The position numbers were made by a program, and so were the translations under genes. A stretch of DNA of 64,000 nucleotides from Streptomyces viridochromogenes DSM 40736 (lineage in GTDB: Bacteria > Actinomycetota > Actinomycetes > Streptomycetales > Streptomycetaceae): the NCBI RefSeq assembly GCF_000158955.1, contig NZ_GG657757.1, positions 2,581,465-2,645,464 of the forward strand, written 5' to 3'. Of the stretch, positions 1-8,296 are shown one piece after another. The first letter of the stretch is position 1; each line of letters opens with the position of its first letter. Under the pieces are notes generated by a model. It was given only the letters and a program-made list of their open reading frames with translations, was not told the origin of the DNA and did no database searches.

Positions 1-324
1 CTGCTCTTGCTGGACGAACCGACCCGTGGCCTGGACTACGCGGCGAAGGCCCGCCTGGTGACCGTGCTGCGCGATCTCGCCGCCGAGGGGCACGCCATCG
101 TGCTGGCCACGCACGACGTGGAGCTGGCGGCCGAGATCGCCGACCGGGTGGTGCTCCTGGCCGACGGGGAGGTGATCGCCGACGGTCCGACGGCGGACAT
201 CGTGGTCTCATCCCCGTCCTTCGCCCCGCAGGTCACCAAGATCCTGGCCCCGCAGCACTGGCTCACGGTCTCCCAGGTCCGCGCGGCGCTGCAGCCGGAT
301 CCTCGTCCCCTGGCCGGCTCGTGA
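1..324 (+). CDS. ECF/ABC transporter ATPase, C-terminal part only
   Basis: The window opens inside this gene; only the last 107 residues are present. They begin at the Walker B segment (LLLLDEPT) and D-loop (RGLD), followed by the H-switch (LATHD), so this is an ABC ATPase of the energy-coupling-factor type. The Walker A and signature motifs lie upstream. Its TGA overlaps the GTG of the next membrane gene by four bases, which points to translational coupling and a vitamin or cofactor uptake role. The substrate cannot be read from this part. Confidence 0.85.
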   Translation: MLLLDEPTRGLDYAAKARLVTVLRDLAAEGHAIVLATHDVELAAEIADRVVLLADGEVIADGPTADIVVSSPSFAPQVTKILAPQHWLTVSQVRAALQPDPRPLAGS

Positions 325-1145
325 ACTCCCAGAAGCAGGCCCGGGCCGTCCGTCTCGGCCCCCGCTCGCTCGCCGCCCTGGTCCTCGTCAGCGCGGTGGG
401 TGTCGTCGGCTTCGGCTGGCCGTTCCTGGCCCCACCCGGCTCGCGGCTCGGCGCCCACGCGCAGGACGCGCCCTGGCTCTTCGCGGGTCTGCTGGTGCTG
501 CTCGTGGCGGTGGTGGCCGCGGCGATCTCGGAGTCCGGTCTCGGCCCGAAGGCGGTGGCGATGCTCGGTGTGCTGGCCGCCACGGGGGCGGCGCTGCGGC
601 CGATCGGCGCCGGTACCGCCGGTGTCGAGCCGATGTTCTTCCTGATGGTGCTGAGCGGGCGGGTCCTCGGGCCGGGCTTCGGGTTCGTCCTCGGCTCGGT
701 GACGATGTTCGCGTCCGCGCTGCTCACGGGCGGGGTGGGCCCGTGGATGCCGTTCCAGATGCTGGCGATGGGCTGGTTCGCGATGGGCGCGGGCCTGCTG
801 CCCGGCCCGGACCGGCTGCGCGGCCGTGCGGAACTCGTCATGCTCGCGGCCTACGGCTTCCTCGCCGCGTTCGTCTACGGCACGGTGATGAACATGGCGG
901 GCTGGCCCTTCATGAGCGCCCTCGCCTCCACCGTGGCCTTCGACCCGCAGGCGGCGGTCGCCACGAACCTGGCCCGTTTCCTCGCGTACTGCCTGGCCAC
1001 CTCGCTCGGCTGGGACCTGGGCCGGGCCGTCGTCACGGTGGTGCTGACGCTGCTCGTCGGCCCGGCCGTGCTCAGGGCGCTGCGGCGGGCCACGCGCCGG
1101 GCGGCCTTCGAGACGCCGGTCACGTTCGAGGCGCCCCGGCAGTGA
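321..1145 (+). CDS. ECF transporter S component-like membrane protein
   Basis: The product has 274 residues with a short basic N-terminus and about six hydrophobic helices (around residues 17-35, 50-68, 73-95, 105-140, 150-200 and 220-245). It has no catalytic motif. Its length, helix pattern and four-base overlap with an ABC ATPase fit the substrate-binding S component of an ECF transporter. The natural substrate is unknown; cobalamin or another cofactor is possible but unsupported. The GTG start is chosen because of the GTGA overlap. A strong bidirectional hairpin follows at 1293-1329. Confidence 0.75.
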   Translation: MNSQKQARAVRLGPRSLAALVLVSAVGVVGFGWPFLAPPGSRLGAHAQDAPWLFAGLLVLLVAVVAAAISESGLGPKAVAMLGVLAATGAALRPIGAGTAGVEPMFFLMVLSGRVLGPGFGFVLGSVTMFASALLTGGVGPWMPFQMLAMGWFAMGAGLLPGPDRLRGRAELVMLAAYGFLAAFVYGTVMNMAGWPFMSALASTVAFDPQAAVATNLARFLAYCLATSLGWDLGRAVVTVVLTLLVGPAVLRALRRATRRAAFETPVTFEAPRQ

Positions 1146-1292
1146 GGCCCCCCACATGACCCACGTCACGTACGAAGCGAGGTCGTAGGAAAAAGTCCCC
1201 GGTCACCCGGGCGAAGCAGCGCCCGACATGCGGCCCGGCCTAGTAAAGGGGGCCTTTGCGGCCACGGGCCGGGCCCTGTTTCTCTGGTCGGC

Positions 1293-1329
1293 AAGGCGGC
1301 GGCCCCCCGATCCCCGGGGCCGCCGCCTT
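1293..1329. terminator. Bidirectional hairpin terminator
   Basis: Perfect 14-bp arms AAGGCGGCGGCCCC (1293-1306) and GGGGCCGCCGCCTT (1316-1329) surround a nine-base loop. The hairpin sits between the convergent ECF and P450 genes, so it can end transcription from both sides. Confidence 0.85.
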
Positions 1330-1350
1330 TCCCCTGTCCGGCCCGGTACG

Positions 1351-2586
1351 TCAGCCCGTACTCACCCGGAGTTCCTTCACGCCGTTGATCCACGCCGACC
1401 GCAGCCGGCGCGGGTCCTCGACCAGCCGCAGACCCGGCATGGCGTCGGCGACGGCGTTGAAGATGAGGTCGATCTCCAGCACGGCGAGGGACTTCCCCAG
1501 GCAGTAGTGCGGGCCGCCCCCGCCGAAACCCAGGTGCGGGTTGGGGTCGCGGGTGACGTCGAAGCCGTCGGGCTCGTCGAACACCTCGGGGTCGTGGTTG
1601 GCGGAGGCGTAGAACAGCCCGACCCGGTCGCCCGCGCGGATCCGCTTGCCGCCGAGCTCCGTGTCCTCGGTGGCGGTGCGCTGGAAGGCGGCGACCGGGG
1701 TCGCCCAGCGCACGATCTCCTCGGCCGCCGTCGCCGGGCGCTCCCTCTTGTACAGCTCCCACTGCCCGGGGTGGGTGAGGAAGGCGTGCATGCCGTGGGT
1801 GATGGCGTTGCGGGTGGTCTCGTTGCCCGCGACGGCCAGCATCAGCACGAAGAAGCCGAACTCGTCGGAGTTGAGGTTGCCCTCGTCCTCCGCCGCCACG
1901 AGCTGCGTGACGATGTCGTGGGCCGGGCACTGCTTACGGTCGGCGGCCATGTTCATCGCGTAGGCGATGATCTCCGTGGCCGACTCGGCGCCGACCTCCT
2001 CCGTGATGGCGTACTCGGGGTCGTCGTACGCGATCATCTTGTTGGACCAGTCGAAGATCTTGTCCCGGTCCTCCTGCGGGACGCCGATCAGTTCGGCGAT
2101 CGCCTGGAGCGGCAGTTCACAGGCCACCTGGGTGACGAAGTCGAACGGCTCGGTGTGCGCGCGGGCCTTCTCGACGATGGCGTGGGCCCGGTTCCGCAGC
2201 CTCTCCTCCAGCGCCCGGATCGCCCGGGGCGTGAACCCGCGCTGCACGATCTGCCGCACCCGCGTGTGCTCCGGCGGGTCCATGTTGAGCAGGATGAACC
2301 GCTGGGCGTCGATGGCGTCGCGCTCGATGTGCTCGTTGAAGCGGATGATCGCCGTGTTGAGGTACGACGAGAACAGCTCCGGGTGCGTGGACACGTACTT
2401 GACGTCGGCATGCCGGGTGACCGCCCAGTACCCCTCGTCCTGGAAGCCGGCGAGACCGGCCGGCTGCGGCACCCAGCAGACCGGCTCCACCCGGCGCAGC
2501 TCGGCGAACTCCGGCAGGGGCACGCGGTGGTGCAGCAGATCCGGGTCGGTGAAGTCGAACCCGTCGGGCAGCGCGGGACAGGGCAT
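1351..2586 (-). CDS. CYP125-like cytochrome P450 (steroid C26/C27 monooxygenase)
   Basis: The protein has 411 residues, a normal length for a soluble bacterial P450. Visible motifs are the I-helix AGNET (253-257), K-helix ExxR (290-293) and heme loop FGGGGPHYC with ligand Cys362. Long stretches match what I remember of M. tuberculosis CYP125, for example FDFTDP near residue 10, CELPLQAIA at 156-164, GVPQEDR and WATPV. CYP125 enzymes oxidise the terminal carbon of the sterol side chain. The ATG at 2586 has GGGAG just upstream; the longer frame to 2709 lacks support. The divergent neighbour is a FadA5-like thiolase, which strengthens the steroid side-chain call. Activity on cholesterol is inferred, not shown. 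Confidence 0.88.
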   Translation of the reverse strand: MPCPALPDGFDFTDPDLLHHRVPLPEFAELRRVEPVCWVPQPAGLAGFQDEGYWAVTRHADVKYVSTHPELFSSYLNTAIIRFNEHIERDAIDAQRFILLNMDPPEHTRVRQIVQRGFTPRAIRALEERLRNRAHAIVEKARAHTEPFDFVTQVACELPLQAIAELIGVPQEDRDKIFDWSNKMIAYDDPEYAITEEVGAESATEIIAYAMNMAADRKQCPAHDIVTQLVAAEDEGNLNSDEFGFFVLMLAVAGNETTRNAITHGMHAFLTHPGQWELYKRERPATAAEEIVRWATPVAAFQRTATEDTELGGKRIRAGDRVGLFYASANHDPEVFDEPDGFDVTRDPNPHLGFGGGGPHYCLGKSLAVLEIDLIFNAVADAMPGLRLVEDPRRLRSAWINGVKELRVSTG

Positions 2587-2657
2587 GGGCGGCTCCCACC
2601 ACTCGTACCGACTCTGAGTCTGACGGCCCATCAGCTGTGCGGAGTTGCGGTGACGGT

Positions 2658-2671
2658 AGTAACGGGTTCTA
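2658..2671. promoter_or_regulatory. KstR-like operator, box 1
   Basis: The 14-mer AGTAACGGGTTCTA fits the mycobacterial KstR consensus TnnAACnnGTTnnA at all but the first position. It lies 72 bp upstream of the P450 start, within the divergent intergenic region. KstR is the TetR-type repressor of cholesterol genes. That it acts here is inference. Confidence 0.5.
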
Positions 2672-2751
2672 CAAGTAGCAAGAGGCACGAGCCCCCCAAT
2701 TGCCCGCACGACCCTTGCGGTCGACGAGCAGCCCTCAGCACACTGCTGACA

Positions 2752-2773
2752 GAACTAGAACGCGTACTAGTTC
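2752..2773. promoter_or_regulatory. KstR-like operator, box 2 (palindrome)
   Basis: Arms GAACTAG (2752-2758) and CTAGTTC (2767-2773) form a perfect inverted repeat around eight bases. The core TAGAACGCGTACTA (2756-2769) matches TnnAACnnGTTnnA except for one base. It ends 30 bp before the thiolase ATG, a position suited to repression. Confidence 0.6.
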
Positions 2774-2779
2774 CGCTGA

Positions 2780-3973
<1,194 letters not shown>

Positions 3974-4068
3974 TCGTCGTCCAGTCGACGAAGGTGCTGA
4001 ACGCGGCGGGATCGAGCGGGAGCATATGCCGCGCAGGCTGCTCGGCTCGGTGAGACGGCTGTGCCCTG

Positions 4069-4494
4069 TCAGCAGAAGGGCGCACCTGGCGCGTTGGCCC
4101 AGAAGGAAAGGAACGACCAGGTCTGGGCTCCGATACGGCCGTCGACGACGATGTGGGCGCACCGTTGGAAGGCCTTTGTCGCGGATTGCGTGACTGGGCC
4201 AAAATCTCCGTCCTCGTCGAGGCCGGCGCCGATCGCTTGATTCATGTAGCACTGGGCTTGCTGGACTGCCGCCCCGGATGACCCCACGCTAAGGCTGGGT
4301 CGACTAGCGGTGTAGTTGCATACGTCGACCGGTCGTTGAGTCACCAGGGTTGTTGGACGATTCAATGTGTGTGCGGCCTGGGCGCTGGTCACCGCAGAGT
4401 GCGCGGAAGAGCCGTGTGATGCCGCTACAGCTGGTGCTCCCGCGAGGGAAATTGGAAGAGCCAGTGCCGCTACGGCGGTGAGCACACGTCGCAT
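4069..4494 (-). CDS. Secreted peptidoglycan-binding domain protein
   Basis: The 141-residue product starts with a Sec signal peptide (MRRVLTAVAALALPISLAG, cleavage likely after AVA near residue 25). A single PG_binding_1-type repeat follows, with LSVGSSGAAVQQAQCYMNQ, the DGDFGPVTQSATKAFQ core and a terminal DGRIGAQTWSFL. Four cysteines could form disulfides outside the cell. The ATG at 4494 has GGAGGT seven bases upstream, so the longer frame to 4644 is rejected. There is no catalytic domain; it probably only binds cell wall. It converges on the thiolase gene. Confidence 0.82.
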   Translation of the reverse strand: MRRVLTAVAALALPISLAGAPAVAASHGSSAHSAVTSAQAAHTLNRPTTLVTQRPVDVCNYTASRPSLSVGSSGAAVQQAQCYMNQAIGAGLDEDGDFGPVTQSATKAFQRCAHIVVDGRIGAQTWSFLSFWANAPGAPFC

Positions 4495-4610
4495 CTCGAT
4501 CACCTCCAGAAAGGGGGTCCTTTTCTCATCGTCCGTGGCTCTTACCGGGGCTGCATCTCGAGGAGGGGTACGTCTCTGAGTGAACAGTCCTGCTGAGCTC
4601 GCGCGACCTC

Positions 4611-4706
4611 CTATGTGAAGGCTGCTGCGTTGCGCGCGGCCCACTCGGCGAAGGTGCGGGGCGGGCGGCCGAGGACCTGCTCGACATCGGGACTCACCCT
4701 GGTCAC
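4611..4706 (-). pseudogene. C-terminal remnant of an NmrA/NAD(P)-binding protein
   Basis: The last 31 residues of a minus-strand frame (VTRVSPDVEQVLGRPPRTF followed by AEWAARNAAAF) match the usual C-terminal end of NmrA-type SDR proteins. No Rossmann domain is present upstream; the frame dissolves into low-complexity sequence by about 4850. This is probably a decayed gene end left between the secreted protein and the glycosyltransferase. I see no intact gene in 4707-4984. Confidence 0.55.
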
Positions 4707-4984
4707 AGCGGCCCCCAAACCGTCACCGAGGGCACGGACGCGATCGTCGCTCTCGCCACCGAGGGCCCCGGCGCCGGCAGCGGCCGCTTCGTCTCCCGCC
4801 ATGGCGAGATCGCCTGGTCCTGACACCGGCCGCGCCCTGGAGGCCGGCACCGGGCCAGGTGTGCGGCCGCCCCGCGGCGTGGGCCCGGAACGTCGGGGGG
4901 GAGCGACTCGTCATCTGGGTACGGGTTTTCGTGCCGCGGCGTGTTCGCTCTCGGCCGCGGCGCCGGTGGCGGCTCGGGCGTCTA

Positions 4985-6175
4985 TCAGGGACACACGTGT
5001 TTTTCGCCTCCCGAGTCCGCGACACCGGCTCCAGGACTGCGGCCCAACTCACCGGCGCTGCGGCCCATCTCACCGGCATCGATGAGCGTGCCGATGGCGC
5101 GCCTGCGCAAGCCGTTCCGCCGGCTGGTCTCGTTCAGGGATTCAACGGCGTCGCACCAGATGTCGAGGTCGGGAGCCGCACTCAGTTCGATGGAGCGGGC
5201 CTTGGCCCGGCGGGAGGCCCGGGCCCAGTTGCCCGGGTCCCGCAGGAACGTCAGGGCCTCGGTCCACGCGTTGAGGTCGTCTCGGTAGGCGAAGATCCCG
5301 GCTTCGCCCAGGGACTCGACGAGCCCGGGCGTGGGATGGGCGATCACCGGGATGCCCGAGGCGAACGCCTCCACCGCCACCCGTCCCCATGACTCGTACA
5401 AGCTCGGCATGAGTATCACGCGCGCCCTGCTGTAGACGTGTTCGCGCATCATCTGTCCCGGCACCCCGTCGACAACTTCACAGTTGGGCAGCCGTGGTGG
5501 CGGCATGACTTGCTGCCCGTAGGCGCCGCGGACACCGAGGAACCTCCATTCCGGCGTCCACGCGGCGATCTGCCAGAAGATGTCGCCGCCTTTGTCGGCG
5601 TTCAGGTTGACCAGGGTCGCGCAGTCACCCGGTGTGGTGTGGTACTCCTCGGCGATCACGGGAGGGCGGACGACGATCGTGCGCCGGGGCAGAAACTCGG
5701 GAGGGTACCGCGCGTAGAAGATCTCGCCGTCCCGTCGGATCCACTCGCTGTTGTAGACCACGAGATCGGCACCCGCCGCGTTGTGGAAGCTCGTGGCGAA
5801 ATTGTCGTGGCAGATCACGACCACGGGTATCCGGCGGGCTCGGGCAAGTCCCGACACGAGGGGGACATTCTCGAAATGGGACAGGAGTACGTCTGCCCTT
5901 TGGACCTCGGCGGCGAAGTCCGCGCCCTCCTGATAGGGCACGACCCGTACTCCGTCGATGTCATAACTCTTCTGCATGCTTCCGGGATGCGACAGCCAGA
6001 CCGTCACCCGGTGGCCGCGCTCGCTCAAGGGACGAAGCATCGAGTGGAGCATCCACTCGGATCCCGCGTTGTGGGCCGGGGGATATCCGTACACCCGGGC
6101 CATGATGGACATGCTCCGCGACCTGGCCGGTGTGGCCGGAGCGGGCCTGTGGGGGCGAGACGCCACCGTATCCAC
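4985..6175 (-). CDS. GT4-type glycosyltransferase
   Basis: The product is about 396 residues with a GT-B fold pattern. The N-terminal half carries HNAGSEWMLHSML and a Rossmann core, with VVICHD in the middle. The C-terminal nucleotide-sugar domain has LMPSLYESWGRVAVEAFASG and PVIAHPTPGL, where the Glu of the ExxxxxxxE motif sits in SLYES/AVEAF. Acceptor and donor are unknown. The GTG at 6175 follows AAGGGAG; an upstream GTG at 6211 lacks a ribosome site. It stands alone, next to the NHL gene, in a stretch that looks accessory. Confidence 0.8.
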   Translation of the reverse strand: MDTVASRPHRPAPATPARSRSMSIMARVYGYPPAHNAGSEWMLHSMLRPLSERGHRVTVWLSHPGSMQKSYDIDGVRVVPYQEGADFAAEVQRADVLLSHFENVPLVSGLARARRIPVVVICHDNFATSFHNAAGADLVVYNSEWIRRDGEIFYARYPPEFLPRRTIVVRPPVIAEEYHTTPGDCATLVNLNADKGGDIFWQIAAWTPEWRFLGVRGAYGQQVMPPPRLPNCEVVDGVPGQMMREHVYSRARVILMPSLYESWGRVAVEAFASGIPVIAHPTPGLVESLGEAGIFAYRDDLNAWTEALTFLRDPGNWARASRRAKARSIELSAAPDLDIWCDAVESLNETSRRNGLRRRAIGTLIDAGEMGRSAGELGRSPGAGVADSGGEKHVCP

Positions 6176-6238
6176 CTGTAGGTACTCCCTTTGTTGAGGA
6201 CAAGACGGCACTGCACCGGCGCGACGCCCTCGAACACC

Positions 6239-6285
6239 CTGCCCGCGCGGGTCCGCAGGACGCGGGCCGCGGACCCCGCGGGCAG
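6239..6285 (-). terminator. Hairpin terminator after the NHL gene
   Basis: Long arms CTGCCCGCG/GGGTCCGC (6239-6256) and GCGGACCC/GCGGGCAG (6269-6285) pair around a 12-base loop, with one bulged base. It lies about 43 bp beyond the stop of the NHL-repeat gene. Confidence 0.75.
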
Positions 6286-6327
6286 GCTGTCTCTCGTGGT
6301 GTCACTTCGGCGGGGAGACCCCGGCGG

Positions 6328-7824
6328 TCACGCCGGGGGCGGCTCCTCGACGCGGATGGTCGTGGAGTCCGAGAGCCGGTCGCCGATGCGGAACGTCAGC
6401 CTGGTGTCTCCCAGCCGGGCACCGGCGGGGGCTTTCACCGCGACCCATACGGCGGACACCGAATCCCTTCCCGACAGGGCCAGGTCGACATTGTCGAAGG
6501 TGAGGCTCTGCCCGTCGGGCGACACGGTCCCGTAGTAGGAACGCGAGGTCCCGGCGGCGGGCAGTACGGTCAGCGTGTACCGGGGTTCGCCCACGAACTG
6601 CAGACCCACTCCCGCGGGGAGATCCACACGGACGTTCTGCGGAGCGATCGTGCCGTCGTCCTCGGCGCGTACTTGCACACCCGGGTAGCCGGTGTTGCCG
6701 GCACGTTCCAGCCTCACATCCGGCGGCCCCCCGGGTGCCACCGAGAACCGGGCGGTGGACGCGACATCACTCACCTTCCGCACCCGATAGTTGGAGGCGT
6801 CGGCGATGAAGAGACCGCCGCCGGAATCCACCGCGACCCCTACGGGAGAGTTGAGCTGGACACCGATGGCCGGCCCACCATCGCCGTTGAAACCGGCAGT
6901 GCCGATCCCCGCGACCGTGGTGATCTGCCGGGTCGCCGCATCCACCCTCCGCACCCGATGGTTGGAGGTGTCGGCGATGAAGACGTTGCCGCCGGAATCC
7001 ACCGCGACAGTGTGGGGAGCGTTGAGCTGGGCGTTGACGGCCGGCTGGTTGTCGCCGTTGAAGCCGGCGATGCCGGTCCCCGCGACCGTGGTGATCTGCC
7101 GGGTCGCCGCGTCCACCCTCCGCACCCGATGGTTGGCGTAGTCGCCGATGAAGAGGTTGCCGCCCGCATCCGCCGCGACACCAACGGGACCGTAGAGCTG
7201 GGCGTTGACCGCCGACTGGTTGTCGCCGTTGAAGCCGGCGGTGCCGGTCCCCGCGACCGTGGTGATCTGCCGGGTCGCCGCATCCACCCTCCGCACCCGC
7301 TGGTTGTTGAAGTCGGTGATGAAGAGGTTGCCGCCCGCATCCACCGCGACACCGATGGGACTGTTGAGCTGGGCGTTGACGGCCGGCTGATTGTCGCCGT
7401 TGAAGCCGGCGATGCCGGTCCCCGCGACCGTGGTGATCTGCCGGGTCGCCGCGTCCACCCTCCGCACCCGATGGTTGTTGCAGTCGGCGATGAAGAGGTT
7501 GCCGCCCGCATCCACCGCGACACCACGGGGATAGTGGAGTCGGGAATAGACGGCCGGCTGGTTGTCGCCGTTGAAGCCGGCGGTGCCGTTACCCGCGACC
7601 GTGGTGATCTGCTGGGTCGCCGCGTCCACCCTCCGCACCCGATGGTTGCTGTAGTCGGAGAAGAAGAGGTTTCCGCTGGAATCCACCGCGACTTTGCGGG
7701 GATAGTTGAGTTGGGCGCAGACGGCCGGCCCATAGTCGCTGCTAAAACCAGCGGTGCCGTTACCCGCGACAATGTAGATGGCGGGTTCACGCGTGACGAC
7801 ACGCATGGTTTCGAGACCGGTCAC
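6328..7824 (-). CDS. Six-bladed NHL beta-propeller protein
   Basis: The 498-residue product is built of six NHL repeats of 57 residues each (about residues 20-360), with the recurring pattern VAVDxxGNLFIxD, NHRVRRVDAATRQITTVAG and GTAGFNGD. A separate beta-rich C-terminal domain (about 365-498) has no recognised motif. Six units would close one propeller. There is no obvious signal peptide or enzyme domain, so a binding or scaffold role is the most that can be said. The GTG start follows AAAGGA. The repeats are near-identical in DNA, which suggests recent internal duplication. It is monocistronic, with its own terminator. Confidence 0.85.
   Translation of the reverse strand: MTGLETMRVVTREPAIYIVAGNGTAGFSSDYGPAVCAQLNYPRKVAVDSSGNLFFSDYSNHRVRRVDAATQQITTVAGNGTAGFNGDNQPAVYSRLHYPRGVAVDAGGNLFIADCNNHRVRRVDAATRQITTVAGTGIAGFNGDNQPAVNAQLNSPIGVAVDAGGNLFITDFNNQRVRRVDAATRQITTVAGTGTAGFNGDNQSAVNAQLYGPVGVAADAGGNLFIGDYANHRVRRVDAATRQITTVAGTGIAGFNGDNQPAVNAQLNAPHTVAVDSGGNVFIADTSNHRVRRVDAATRQITTVAGIGTAGFNGDGGPAIGVQLNSPVGVAVDSGGGLFIADASNYRVRKVSDVASTARFSVAPGGPPDVRLERAGNTGYPGVQVRAEDDGTIAPQNVRVDLPAGVGLQFVGEPRYTLTVLPAAGTSRSYYGTVSPDGQSLTFDNVDLALSGRDSVSAVWVAVKAPAGARLGDTRLTFRIGDRLSDSTTIRVEEPPPA
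6750..7780. repeat. Tandem 171-bp repeats inside the NHL gene
   Basis: The string TGATCTGCCGGGTCGCCG recurs at 6921, 7092, 7263, 7434 and, with one change, 7605. Every step is exactly 171 bp. The units encode the 57-residue NHL blades. Confidence 0.9.
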
Positions 7825-8296
7825 AGCATTTGTCCTTTCTCTCCGGACAGCAGGGACTCCCCCAGCACAGACCGGCTGTGCGAAGGGCGAACTGGAAGAA
7901 ATGCGGTATGGAATCGCCGGGCACGGGCATCTGGTTCAATATCCGGTTCACATGCCCGGATCAGAGCCTGCTGTTACCCCAAAGAGCGGGCTATCGGCTG
8001 CGCTATGACGCTCTCACTCATGCGCACACCTCCCACTGCCCGCGTCACAGATGACTGCGAAAACGTTCGAATATGCAGTCTTTATCGTGCTCGGAAAGAC
8101 TGCCCGATTCCTGGCCTCTGCAAAAGAGGAATCCGTCTGTACGAATACCGTTCCTGCCACACGGACAGCCCGCCGAGCCGGCATCAACTGACGGCATCTG
8201 TCACACGCAGACCGCGCGAGTTCCGCGTCACGCTCCCAGGCGCCCCACAGCACAGCCTCATCTCCTCCGCCACGGAGGAGATCCCACGCCGAGGAC
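7825..8296. other. 472-bp AT-richer intergenic stretch without a convincing gene
   Basis: This region is clearly lower in GC than its surroundings. Short frames on both strands have no recognisable motif and no ribosome site. It probably holds the NHL promoter and the 3' region of the GT87-PAP2 gene, or decayed foreign DNA. Confidence 0.5.

Noticed and set aside
6750-7780. Possible CRISPR-like array
   Set aside because: Repeat period is a constant 171 bp, the units are translated NHL blades, and there are no unique spacers.
8014-8253. 79-residue minus-strand frame in the AT-richer gap
   Set aside because: No motif, no ribosome site, and no codon-use signal typical of the host.
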